In this document: one piece after another, positions 28,187 through 36,364 of the stretch
Layout of the letters: every line of letters begins with the position of its first letter
Numbering within the stretch: the stretch's first letter is position 1
NCBI RefSeq assembly: GCF_012184425.1
Contig: NZ_VTOW01000007.1
Location: 1 to 64,000 of the forward strand
Length of the DNA stretch: 64,000 bases
Reading direction: 5' to 3'
Source: Candidatus Manganitrophus noduliformans
GTDB taxonomy: Bacteria > Nitrospirota > Nitrospiria > SBBL01 > Manganitrophaceae
Made by a program: the position numbers and the translations under genes
The notes under the pieces: generated by a model
Told to the model about the DNA's origin: nothing
Database searches by the model: none
Seen by the model: only the letters and a program-made list of their open reading frames with translations

Positions 28187-28215
28187 CTGATTATCAGAAA
28201 ATCAGATAATCTGAT
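28187..28215 (-). promoter_or_regulatory. Two palindromic operators over the start of the AbrB-type operon
   Basis: CTGAT-T-ATCAG (28187-28197) and ATCAGAT-A-ATCTGAT (28201-28215) are both perfect dyads. TCTGATTAT is also repeated directly 24 bp apart. They cover the expected transcription start (about 28207) and the -10, the position of an autorepressor site. Confidence 0.75.
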
Positions 28216-28242
28216 TATAAAGACCTCGGCGCCGGGTGTCAA
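28214..28242 (-). promoter_or_regulatory. Consensus sigma70 promoter of the AbrB-type operon
   Basis: On the minus strand, TTGACA (28237-28242), a 17-bp spacer and TATAAT (28214-28219), a full match to consensus in both boxes and the spacing. The -10 overlaps the second operator palindrome by two bases. Confidence 0.85.
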
Positions 28243-28274
28243 TGAGAATCCCGCCCGCTTCCTTCCGAGTTAAT

Positions 28275-28300
28275 TTAACGGAACATTCCGTTAACGGAAT
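28275..28300. repeat. Palindromic site TTAACGGAA-ca-TTCCGTTAA, copy 1 (overlapping dyads)
   Basis: 28275-28294 is a perfect 9-2-9 palindrome. Its right half is reused in a second perfect dyad ATTCCGTTAACGGAAT (28285-28300). A further TTCCG follows. It looks like a high-affinity multi-site operator. Copy 2 is at 28542. Confidence 0.8.
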
Positions 28301-28541
28301 AATGATTCCGCCCGCCCCCCGGCATCTTCCCGCCCTCGCACGCGGAGACCCTGCCGCGCCCGTCTTGCCTTTCCTATCGGCCCGTTTTCGAGTTTTCGAG
28401 AATTTTGAGAGAGTTTTGTCGCCCTTTCGCGTGTGTGCCGGGGGGAGGAGCAGGGAGGGCCGCGAAGGGGATGGAGCGCTCGCGCGGGGTATGCGGGCGG
28501 GGGAGGGGTGGGGCCCGTAGGGACGCGGAATGGGAGTGGGG
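28301..28541. other. GC-rich spacer between two identical palindromes
   Basis: No convincing gene. The 94-residue frame over 28236-28520 has no ribosome binding site and low-complexity Arg/Gly-rich sequence. The strand is very G-rich from about 28435 to 28540. No tRNA or iteron array is seen. Confidence 0.5.
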
Positions 28542-28561
28542 TTAACGGAAGGTTCCGTTAA
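28542..28561. repeat. Palindromic site TTAACGGAA-gg-TTCCGTTAA, copy 2
   Basis: Perfect 9-2-9 palindrome, identical in both arms to copy 1, with only the two central bases different. The two copies are 267 bp apart, start to start. Confidence 0.8.
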
Positions 28562-28726
28562 ATAAAAGGGGATAGGCTGATTTTAGACTGAAAGCACTTC
28601 AATGGATGGGAGAGCGCCTTTTTCTTCGCTGGATGAAGGATGGAGAGCAGCGGGTGTGACTCTCAGAGAGCACTTTCGGCAGTTATTCGTCTTGTGCTGG
28701 AAGTTCGGGCGATGTATCGGATGTTG

Positions 28727-29008
28727 TCACTCAGTGGATTTTCCGTGAACAAGTCTGGCACTCAGAAGAATCTCTTTAGCGCTGATGAGTGCGGTCCTGG
28801 CCAATTCTTTCTGTTCTGGATTAATTGGTGCAGTTTCGAGCAGAGCCTCAATCTCTGAAATGCACTTGAGGATCGACCGATAATCTTCATCGTTGATCCG
28901 GTTCTCTCCTGAGGCATCACTTCTGAAGCTCGATTGGACGAGGGAGATAAGGCGCGCTTTGATTAATTCCAGCCGCGCGAGTGCATTTTCGGTCTCATCG
29001 GGCTGCAT
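28727..29008 (-). CDS. Hypothetical helical protein
   Basis: This 93-residue acidic, mostly helical protein has no signal peptide or membrane segment (ALARLELIKARLISLVQSSF, YRSILKCISEIEALLE, ARTALISAKEILLSARL). No family is recognised. No strong ribosome binding site is seen; the weak GGGAA is about 8 bases from the ATG. A competing plus-strand frame looks like a shadow. Confidence 0.45.
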   Translation of the reverse strand: MQPDETENALARLELIKARLISLVQSSFRSDASGENRINDEDYRSILKCISEIEALLETAPINPEQKELARTALISAKEILLSARLVHGKSTE

Positions 29009-29143
29009 CGAGATTCCCGAACGAGATACGAAAAAAGACGAGCGATTTTGTTCCTGTGCCTGACGAATTCATAAGCATGTTGCTACCGATTTCTGAAAAG
29101 TCCATGGCGGTGAGTGGTCGTATGGCAAGGGGAACGCATCCGG

Positions 29144-31015
29144 TTAATGTTTAGCCAATGAACCAGACTGATTGCCTCCGACCTCCAGGACTTCGAAGGC
29201 GAATTGAAGCATTCTCTCTTGATACAGGATGAGTTGCTTCACTTGAGCCGCAATGCCAAAATGACCTGCATCTACCCAATGAACTTCGATCGTCTTGCCA
29301 AGCGATCGCATCTTCTTCTCATAAAATTCGATTTGGCGAGCGGGGGTTCTTGTATCGCTCTTGCCTTGAAAGATCAGTAATGGAGCCTTGACCTGTTCGG
29401 CGTAGGTCATCGGGGAGCTTGCGGCATATTGCTCGGGCCGCTGCACCGGACTCCCCCCGAAGAAGGCATCCGTATAGGCTTTGATGGTGTCGGCGGAGTC
29501 CTCATAGGCCAGCGCCCAGTCTGCGATCGCCGTTCCGGCCATGCCACCGGCCCAGAGAGCAGGATATTTTCCCAAAGCCAGAAGAGTGAGGTAGCCGCCA
29601 TACGACCAACCGGTGAGGAAGATCTGGTTGGGATTGGCGATTCCCTCCCGGACCAACCACGTGTGAGCGGCCGCGAGATCTTCCACTTCCCAGTATCCGG
29701 GATTCCCCCAGATCTTCTCTTGAAAGGCGCGCCCGAAGGTCGTCGAGCCGCGGTAGTTGATCGTGAGGAAAGCAAATCGGTGATCGAGCCATGCCTGACT
29801 CCAAACAGAGAAGCACTCCGTGAGGGCCATCTCGGGTCCACCATGGATGGAGAGAATCGTCGGGAAGGGACCATCGCCCTCCGGTAGAGCCAACCAACCT
29901 TGAATCGGTTCTCCATCCGATGATTGAAATGTGATCGACCTCCAGGGTCGCGCGGGTATCGCCGGACCAGCATTAAGTGCCGATTTTTTCCGAGCCCCTG
30001 TCTTTCCATCCAGAATAATGACTTCGGCCGGATGCGTCGCATCCTGCCATCGAAAAAAGAGATCTCCGTTTATCCCAAAACAGGTGCCGCCGCCGAGGGG
30101 GCCGAAGGTCCCACTGGGGTGAGTGAGCCGGGTGAGTCTATTATCGGTTATGTCATAAAGGTAGAGTTGCTGGACGGCCCGGTTCATCTGCATGAGGAGC
30201 AGGCGTCGTCCGTCGGCGGACCACGCCACAGGAAGCAGCGCTCCATCGATCTCATTGAATTCCAAATCCCGGCGCTCTTTGGTGCGGGGATTCCAGAGCA
30301 GCGGCCGCTCGACCCCAGACCGCGTCGTCGAGGCCAGTAGACGAAAATCGCCTGAAATCGGGGAGAAAGCCACCCCCCTCAGGGTATCCTTCGCTCCGTC
30401 TTGAAGTGTTGCGATCCGGTTTCCTGAGGTCGTATCGTAGGCCGTCAGAGAAATATGAAGCTGTTCTCTCTGCTCGGTGGATCCCGCCACGACGATCTCT
30501 CCCCCGAAAGAAAGAGAAAGACCCAGAAGCGCCTGCGCACTATGGTGGATGAGGCGGGGCGCTCCGATGGCGCCTCCTGGTCCGAGGTTAATGCAATAAA
30601 GGTGGAAGAGACCTTCCTTTGCGAGAAGGATCCCGAAGACGTTTCCGGACGGGCTGAACGCGTAGTCGAAGGTCGAATAGGGGGGTAGATTCGGGGTGAG
30701 ATCCTCCGGGGCGCCTCCATGAAATGGAACGCGCACCAAACGTCCGATCTCGTTACCCTGATTGTCCTGAAAATAGGTGACATACTCTCCCTCTGGAGAA
30801 ATCAGACCATGCATGACCCCCTCGGGGGCGTCGGTCAGAGTGCTGAGCGCTTCTCGCATAAGGTCCCACGCATATAGCTGGAAAACACCCGTTTTGTTTA
30901 GACAAACCAGGCCTCGGGAGGGGTTGGAGCTGGCTAACTGGACGCATGAGAGAATGGGAGCACGGAATCGTGATCTCCACAAAGAAGCTTCATCGCGCTG
31001 AAGGCGCTTGGTCAT
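29144..31015 (-). CDS. S9-family serine peptidase (acylaminoacyl-peptidase-like)
   Basis: This 623-residue protein has an N-terminal beta-propeller (about 1-370; GLISPEGEYVTYFQ, FDYAFSPSGNVFGI, VAWSADGRRLLLM) and a C-terminal alpha/beta-hydrolase domain. The triad motifs are GWSYGG (Ser near residue 470), GKSDTRTP (Asp) and DAGHFG (His). No signal peptide is seen, so it is likely cytoplasmic and acts on short peptides or acylated amino acids. A 116-bp relic copy of its 3' part lies at about 35377-35492. Confidence 0.9.
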   Translation of the reverse strand: MTKRLQRDEASLWRSRFRAPILSCVQLASSNPSRGLVCLNKTGVFQLYAWDLMREALSTLTDAPEGVMHGLISPEGEYVTYFQDNQGNEIGRLVRVPFHGGAPEDLTPNLPPYSTFDYAFSPSGNVFGILLAKEGLFHLYCINLGPGGAIGAPRLIHHSAQALLGLSLSFGGEIVVAGSTEQREQLHISLTAYDTTSGNRIATLQDGAKDTLRGVAFSPISGDFRLLASTTRSGVERPLLWNPRTKERRDLEFNEIDGALLPVAWSADGRRLLLMQMNRAVQQLYLYDITDNRLTRLTHPSGTFGPLGGGTCFGINGDLFFRWQDATHPAEVIILDGKTGARKKSALNAGPAIPARPWRSITFQSSDGEPIQGWLALPEGDGPFPTILSIHGGPEMALTECFSVWSQAWLDHRFAFLTINYRGSTTFGRAFQEKIWGNPGYWEVEDLAAAHTWLVREGIANPNQIFLTGWSYGGYLTLLALGKYPALWAGGMAGTAIADWALAYEDSADTIKAYTDAFFGGSPVQRPEQYAASSPMTYAEQVKAPLLIFQGKSDTRTPARQIEFYEKKMRSLGKTIEVHWVDAGHFGIAAQVKQLILYQERMLQFAFEVLEVGGNQSGSLAKH

Positions 31016-31068
31016 CGAAGGGCCTTTTTGATTTCTAATTCTTTAGGAAAGCATCCGGGATTGTTGCT

Positions 31069-31269
31069 TTAGATCGTATTCTTATTAAGTTCCAATTTTA
31101 GCCGCCTGATGATCTCCTCTACTTCTCGTTCTTCTTTTTGAACCCTCTCGATCCGGGGAATATACTTTTTGGAACCACAGCCGGCACAAGGATTCCTCAA
31201 ATTCAGAACTTCTATTTCACAGAAAAAACATAAATAGCGAATGTGTTTTACGGTGACTTTGTCGCTCAA
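31069..31269 (-). CDS. Small zinc-ribbon-like protein
   Basis: This 66-residue protein has two CxxC knuckles (LCFFCEIEVL and NPCAGCGSKKYIP), a likely zinc site, followed by a charged helix (VQKEEREVEEIIRRLKLEL). The function is unknown. No clear Shine-Dalgarno is visible. Confidence 0.5.
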   Translation of the reverse strand: MSDKVTVKHIRYLCFFCEIEVLNLRNPCAGCGSKKYIPRIERVQKEEREVEEIIRRLKLELNKNTI

Positions 31270-31306
31270 TTCAATAACTCCGCAACTCCGCGGTCAGTTT
31301 TCAGTA

Positions 31307-31516
31307 TTAGATTGTCTCTCTTTTAACGAGCGTCCGTGTTAACACAGCGCCATGCTCTTCATGAAGCATCTTGAGTTCGCTGTGATAGTGGCTTGCCTCC
31401 GCCCTGGCCCTGATCCCGTCGTTTCGAAAATTGATCGCTGTGATTCCCAAAAAAATGATGAGCGCTGTTTGCAGTACAATCACACCGACGAGCAAGATTC
31501 TCTTTGTGGTAATCAT
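31307..31516 (-). CDS. Small single-span membrane protein
   Basis: This 69-residue protein has ITTKRILLVGVIVLQTALIIFLGITAI as its membrane helix, then a charged periplasmic or coiled part. GGAGGAGGG before the ATG at 31516 decides the start. The function is unknown. Confidence 0.5.
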   Translation of the reverse strand: MITTKRILLVGVIVLQTALIIFLGITAINFRNDGIRARAEASHYHSELKMLHEEHGAVLTRTLVKRETI

Positions 31517-31666
31517 ACCCTCCTCCATAAAGCGCGTTGTGATAGGCACATTACCCCGGAGGATACCCATTACGCCCAAAAAAAATCAATGGGAAAATGA
31601 ACCGAAATGGCATTGAAGTATTGTTTGGCTCATTCTATGATGCTGTACCACTGTGGAGGAGAGATG

Positions 31667-32059
31667 ATGGATATAAATTGGGAAGAATTGGAAAGACAGA
31701 TTAAAGAATTTCGAATGGCCGAGAAGGTCGAAGCGGATATCAATTCCAAATATGGAATCTTGGTGAACGATTTCACAAAGGAGAAATTTCCAGAGTGGCA
31801 GAAAAAGATGGGACCAATCGTGCGCGATATGATCCAATCGAATAAGGACGATCCAGAGGCAGCGGCAGAGGCCCTGATTTTAATTCTTCTGCAAATGGTT
31901 CATCAAATCGCCCAACATGAGGTTCTGCTGGAATATGTCGAGAACTATAATGCGAAGATGCTCCAGCAGCTTAGAGCCATGGATGAAAGAACAGTTTCAT
32001 TGATTCAAGTACTCGCTGCGAAAGGGGTGATTTCAGAGAAGGACTTTCATGCGGAATGA
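31667..32059 (+). CDS. Hypothetical helical cytoplasmic protein
   Basis: This 130-residue, all-helical, acidic protein (INWEELERQIKEFRMAEKVE; AEALILILLQMVHQIAQHE) has no signal and no recognised family. GGAGGAG lies about six bases before the ATG at 31667; the longer upstream frame is not supported. It stands alone between short genes and a relic. Confidence 0.6.
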   Translation: MDINWEELERQIKEFRMAEKVEADINSKYGILVNDFTKEKFPEWQKKMGPIVRDMIQSNKDDPEAAAEALILILLQMVHQIAQHEVLLEYVENYNAKMLQQLRAMDERTVSLIQVLAAKGVISEKDFHAE

Positions 32060-32186
32060 TAAATCGGCACGATTATAAAAGCTGATACTGATCTGTATGA
32101 ATAAACTAAATTATTCCGATTAATCAGAAGGTATTCGGTATGAACTTCAGCCCTTTGATGAACCTTCTCGAAGGTTGATCACAGTG

Positions 32187-32345
32187 GCGATGGAGAGGCT
32201 GGACCTGTCTGCGCGAGCATACAACCGTATTTTGAAAGTGGCGCGGACGATTGCTGATCTGTAGGGGCGGGAGATCATCTCCTCGCCGGATATTTCTGAA
32301 GCGGTACAGTACCGGAGTTTGGATCGGAAGACCTTCGGGGAGTGA
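32187..32345 (+). pseudogene. C-terminal relic of a ComM/YifB-type AAA protein
   Basis: In one frame it reads [19 protein letters not shown], then RTIADL, a TAG stop, and GREIISSPDISEAVQYRSLD. This is the conserved C-terminus of the Mg-chelatase-like ComM (YifB) family. The rest of the gene is missing and the remaining part has an in-frame stop, so it is a dead fragment. Confidence 0.7.
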
Positions 32346-32360
32346 GGAAGGTTGGCAAGG

Positions 32361-34067
32361 TTATTTCAATCTCCAGGAGGATTCCCGCAGCCAACGGGTA
32401 AGATCCTCAGCCGGCACCGGCCTGCTAATAAAGTAGCCTTGAGCCTCATCACAACCAAAAGCGGATAACTTCTCCAAAAGGTCGCCGCTCTCCACCCCCT
32501 CAGCCACAACATTGAGACCGAGATGATGGGCCAATCCAATGGTCGATTTTACGATCATCGCATTCTTATTTTCAGTCATGCCTAGAATGAAGGATTTATC
32601 AATTTTAAGCGAACTCACCGGTAGCTTCGCTAGTGAAGACAGGGATGAATAGCCGGTACCGAAATCATCAATCGAAATCTGGATCCCCATCCCGCTCAAG
32701 CGGGTTAGAACTTCCACCGCATGTGTAGGATCTGACATGATTGAGCTTTCTGTAATTTCTAATCCCAAACAGGTCGGTTCGAGATGATAGGTCAATAATA
32801 GCTGTGCAATGAGGTCCGGAAGCTGTGAGTCCTGGAGATTCCGCCGAGACAGGTTGACGGCCACATTGATTTGGATGCCTTGTTGCTGCCAGGTATGGCA
32901 CTGTTGAAGGGCGGCATTGAGGACCCACTGAGTCAGTGGCTTGATCAAGCCACTTTTTTCCGCAGGAATGATAAACTCATTCGGGGGAATGAAACCATGC
33001 TCCGGATGCTGCCAACGCGCGAGTGCCTCCACGCCGACGACACAGTCCGACTCCAGATCGACTTTTGGCTGGAAGTGCAGCAGCAACTCGTTTTTGTCGA
33101 TTGCATGTCGCAATTCTCCCAACAGGACGAGCCGACGGGGGCTATATTGGTTTAGCTTCTCTTCATAGATGGCGTAGCCATTTCCGTTTTCCTTGGCGGT
33201 ATACATCGCTACGTCCGCCCGCTGAAGAAGCGTTTCGGGATTTGCGCCATGGTCGGGATAAATCGCGATTCCTATGCCGAGCTCTACTTCGATGGGCAGG
33301 CCTTCAATCATCATCGGTTTCTCCAGCGCATGGAGGATCTTCTGCGCAACCGCGTGAATATCGTCTTTTCCGGTGAGTCTCGGCAGCAGCACCGCAAACT
33401 CATCCCCGCCGAGCCGGGCGACGAGATTCGGTTCGAATAAAATGTCGGAGAGAAGCAGGCCGACCTGCTGTAACAGGTAGTCCCCTCGATGATGCCCCAG
33501 TGTATCGTTAATCTCCTTGAATCGATTCAAATCCATCAGTAAGAGGGCCAGCGGATAGTTTCCAAACTGCGCCGCGGTAATGGCCGCCTGCAGACGGTCC
33601 TGAAGCAGCGTCCGGTTCGGAAGCACCGTCAGCGCGTCATGATATGCCAGGTGTTTCACCATCACCTCCGACTTACGGTGTTCCCGACGCAATTTCGCCT
33701 GGTCCAGTTCACGCGCCATCGTGGGAACAAGCCGCTTCAGATTCCCTTTGATGATGTAGTCGTTGGCGCCGGTTCTCATCGCGGCAACTGCGATCTCCTC
33801 GCCGATCGTCCCGGATACGAATATGAACGGAAGATCGGGATTGTCCTCTCTCAACAGCAGCAATGCCTGCCCGCCGTTGAAATGCGGCATGCTGTAGTCA
33901 GAAAACACGATATCCCAAGCCTGCTGGTCCAATGCTGCTGCCATCTTTTCTGCGGTATCCACCACTACTATCTGAGGATCATACCCCCCCTTTATGAGCT
34001 CCTGGGTCAACAGCTCCGCATCTTCATAGGAATCTTCAATAATTAAAACCCGGATTATCTCACCCAT
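32361..34067 (-). CDS. Response regulator with GGDEF and EAL domains
   Basis: This 568-residue cyclic-di-GMP protein has a receiver domain (residues 5-120; DSYEDAELL, phosphoacceptor in VFSDYSMPHFNG), a GGDEF domain (about 145-305, with intact LGGDEFAV) and an EAL domain (about 320-560, with intact VEALARWQHPEHG, ITESS and IDDFGTGYSSL). Both motifs are complete, so synthesis and hydrolysis are both possible. AAGGAG lies before the ATG. It is divergent from, and about 1.8 kb away from, the Wsp-like operon, which lacks its own diguanylate cyclase. Confidence 0.92.
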   Translation of the reverse strand: MGEIIRVLIIEDSYEDAELLTQELIKGGYDPQIVVVDTAEKMAAALDQQAWDIVFSDYSMPHFNGGQALLLLREDNPDLPFIFVSGTIGEEIAVAAMRTGANDYIIKGNLKRLVPTMARELDQAKLRREHRKSEVMVKHLAYHDALTVLPNRTLLQDRLQAAITAAQFGNYPLALLLMDLNRFKEINDTLGHHRGDYLLQQVGLLLSDILFEPNLVARLGGDEFAVLLPRLTGKDDIHAVAQKILHALEKPMMIEGLPIEVELGIGIAIYPDHGANPETLLQRADVAMYTAKENGNGYAIYEEKLNQYSPRRLVLLGELRHAIDKNELLLHFQPKVDLESDCVVGVEALARWQHPEHGFIPPNEFIIPAEKSGLIKPLTQWVLNAALQQCHTWQQQGIQINVAVNLSRRNLQDSQLPDLIAQLLLTYHLEPTCLGLEITESSIMSDPTHAVEVLTRLSGMGIQISIDDFGTGYSSLSSLAKLPVSSLKIDKSFILGMTENKNAMIVKSTIGLAHHLGLNVVAEGVESGDLLEKLSAFGCDEAQGYFISRPVPAEDLTRWLRESSWRLK

Positions 34068-34845
34068 GGGAAACTCCTTCCATACTTGATCATGAGAATC
34101 GATCTGTCTCTCATGTGCACTCCGCGCCGCCGTTAAGAAGACAAATGAACGAACATCCGAGAATATGAACTCATACAGGCGTTTCCAGGTTGTGTAGGAG
34201 AGGTAGGCATCGTAGCTAACCGTTAAATCTCAGCGTGAGAATATTCCACAGTAGAATAATTTAACTATACCATTCGATCAGAGAATAGGAATCAAAGAAA
34301 AGACGTAGGTTTTAAGACTCAGAGAACCCAGGAAAATTAAATCAACGGAAAAAGGCAGCGACCTGTTCTCTTTGGGGGATAGGCAGTCCTCCATCTGGAA
34401 AACCTATTGTCAGCGGCAAGAAGTATTACCAGATCGACGGGCCGTCTCGGCGTTTGATAGAGATGGAGATCGAGCGCTTGGGGCTCTCCGCTTCTGACAA
34501 ACGAACAAACTGTTTTCAAAGCCTATTATTTTTCTGATCATTCTCTATCGGAATGTTTTTTTTTGACATGTTTTGAAAGGGTATGGTAAAGATACCGGCC
34601 AAATTACATTAAGGGACTAAGCTCTCGTAAAAATCAGTGTGGTAAAAATTTATTGTAGACTTCTCGCTGTACTCCGGCCAAGGATGGCTGTTGGTTTTTC
34701 ACTGTTCCATCGCTCTGAGGAATTCTTTGAGACTGATCGCCGGTCGGGAAAGCAGCAGCTTCTGTATCCGCCCAAAAGGTACTTTATCCTCCCACCTTTT
34801 TGTTTCTAGCAACCTGCTCTTGTTTTTAGAAATAGATTCCACCGC
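34068..34845. other. Non-coding or decayed region
   Basis: No intact gene. A short plus-strand reading at about 34397-34500 (GKPIVSGKKYYQIDGPSRRL) and a minus-strand reading at about 34630-34790 (GTVKNQQPSLAGVQREVYN) look like remnants of coding sequence, with stops nearby and no recognised family. The region near 34200-34320 is AT-rich and may hold the promoter of the GGDEF-EAL gene. Confidence 0.5.
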
Positions 34846-35183
34846 TTGATTGGCTTTGCTGCATTCATCTTTCTCTGCCTTGCTTTATTCACACCGGACT
34901 CCGTTCGAGCACAGACGAACGGGAAGATTCTCTAAAGCATTTCAGGTGATACGACTCCAGGATGCGGGACTACATCGACTCAACCAATGCGTTCGGTGTT
35001 GCAGCAAACACGTTTGCTGGCGGTACCGCCATTCAGTCGGTGTTGTGTGCTTCGCCGACGAAGAATGAGCTTATCGCCGGGTATGTGAATGCTGCCGGGG
35101 TGCTACAGGTGATGTGCTTCAAGGGGACGGCCTGGAGCAATGAGTGGTCGATCACCGTCGGCGCCTCGGGACCCTTACTATAA
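34846..35183 (+). pseudogene. Broken secreted-protein gene
   Basis: The first piece (34846-34935) encodes a signal peptide (LIGFAAFIFLCLALFTPDSVRA, given here in part) and QTNGKIL, then a stop. The second piece, in another frame from 34962, reads MRDYIDSTNAFGVAANTFAG, then NELIAGYVNAAGVLQ and WSNEWSITVGASGP. The two parts fit one beta-rich repetitive secreted protein that is now frameshifted and cut off. No family name is certain. Confidence 0.55.
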
Positions 35184-35189
35184 TTGTGT

Positions 35190-35305
35190 TCGTAACTGCC
35201 TATCTGACAAAGCCGTTTCACATTTCCGAAGTTATCCATGAGATCGTCCAGGCGATCGAGAAGAAAGGAAGAATCGATCGGCTCAATCGGCAATTCATCG
35301 GATAA
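35190..35305 (+). pseudogene. Second copy of the response-regulator 3' relic
   Basis: It reads AYLTKPFHISEVIHEIVQAI then EKKGRIDRLNRQFIG and a stop, matching the tail of the relic at 25831-26230 (YLTKPFNISEFTNEIVQAIE). The similarity runs on past the stop (CTCTCCTATTG in both). It is a duplication of non-functional sequence. Confidence 0.7.
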
Positions 35306-35376
35306 TGTTTCAGTTCGCCTCTGTCCTCTCCTATTGTCGCAAAGAGAATCTATGAGAAACGTTATCGATGATACCT

Positions 35377-35492
35377 TTTGGCGAGCGGGGGTTCTTGTAT
35401 CGTTCTTGCCTTGAAAAATCAGAAGAGGAGCCTTGACCTGTTCGGCGTAGGTCATCGCGGAGATTGCGGCATATTGTTCGGGCCGTTGTCGA
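35377..35492 (-). pseudogene. Relic of the S9 peptidase gene
   Basis: On the minus strand it reads MTYAEQVKAPLLIFQGKNDT then RTPARQ, matching the S9 peptidase at about 29330-29445 with scattered base changes. Sequence on both sides is unrelated. It is a partial duplicate. Confidence 0.75.
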
Positions 35493-35868
35493 ATGATTCT
35501 TCATTTCCCTTCAGCATGTCCACAGAAAATATGCCAACCCCAACGTTCGCCTTACGGAATCGGTGGATATTGAGGCTTCCCGATATCAGTTGAGAAAATG
35601 ATATCTGAGGTCTGGAGGGGAACCTGACAGATAGGGACGTTTTCCGGTTGCACCCGCATCAAGCGGATCCACTCAGCGGTCTCACTCATCAGAATCATCA
35701 GGAAAGCATCGCAGCTCCCATTTTTACCTGCACAAAACTCTGAATGTCACCCCCGCGCGTGCCCAGTAGGGCACAAACATCTGAGTTCTAAGGTATACTT
35801 AAAAGGCTAATCCTCTCAAGATCGGATATCCGCGTCGTAACAGCATGATTCATTAAAGTCGGGTCGTC
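35493..35868. other. Region upstream of the chemosensory operon
   Basis: No intact gene. The minus strand between about 35570 and 35713 is open (FLMILMSETAEWIRLMRVQP) but has no start or recognised family. A perfect hairpin GTGCCC-agta-GGGCAC lies at 35759-35774. GGTATACTT further down may be part of a promoter for the operon. Confidence 0.45.
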
Positions 35869-36354
35869 ATGATTTTCACAGAAGATGATCAATCAGTGAA
35901 ACGTTTGAATCAGTTTCTCGGGTTTTCACTGGAGGAGAACCAATACGCGCTTCGTCTCTCGGTGGTGGATAGAACCGTTCGCGTGGTGGAGGTCACTCCT
36001 CTTCCGAAAGGACCGGAGATCGTCTGCGGCATTGTCAACGTACACGGAGTCATCCTCCCTGTCGTCAATATCCGCAAGCGCTTCGGCTTGCCGGAGCGGG
36101 CGATTCATCTGAGCGATCAGCTGATCATTGCACATACCCCAAGCCGGCCTGTTGCGCTGATCGTGGACGCAGTGAGCGGCGTCGTTGAGCGCCGGGAACA
36201 GGAGCAGATCGCTGCGGAGAAGATCGTCCCCGGCCTGGAATATATCGAAGGCGTCGTAAAATTCAAAGATGGAATGATTCTTATTCACGATCTCAACAAG
36301 TTCCTTTCCTGGGAAGAGGAAAGGGCACTGAATGAAGCGATGAAGAAAATCTGA
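35869..36354 (+). CDS. CheW-type scaffold protein (WspB-like)
   Basis: This 161-residue CheW domain reads FLGFSLEENQYALRLSVVDRTVRVVEVTPLP, then IVNVHGVILPVVNIRKRFGLP and VDAVSGVVERRE. It couples the MCP to the CheA kinase. It is first of seven genes on one strand in the order of the Wsp operon. The Shine-Dalgarno site is weak. The next ATG lies 11 bp after the stop. Confidence 0.92.
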   Translation: MIFTEDDQSVKRLNQFLGFSLEENQYALRLSVVDRTVRVVEVTPLPKGPEIVCGIVNVHGVILPVVNIRKRFGLPERAIHLSDQLIIAHTPSRPVALIVDAVSGVVERREQEQIAAEKIVPGLEYIEGVVKFKDGMILIHDLNKFLSWEEERALNEAMKKI

Positions 36355-36364
36355 ATTGGAAAGA

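Noticed and set aside
28236-28520. 94-codon plus-strand frame
   Set aside because: No ribosome binding site, low-complexity GC-rich translation, and it runs through the promoter and palindrome region.
35759-35774. Hairpin GTGCCC-agta-GGGCAC as a terminator
   Set aside because: No T-run follows and no gene ends just before it; kept only as a note in the upstream region.
36356-36364. TTG start for the CheR-TPR gene
   Set aside because: It has no ribosome binding site, and the ATG at 36365 lies at the start of the conserved sequence.
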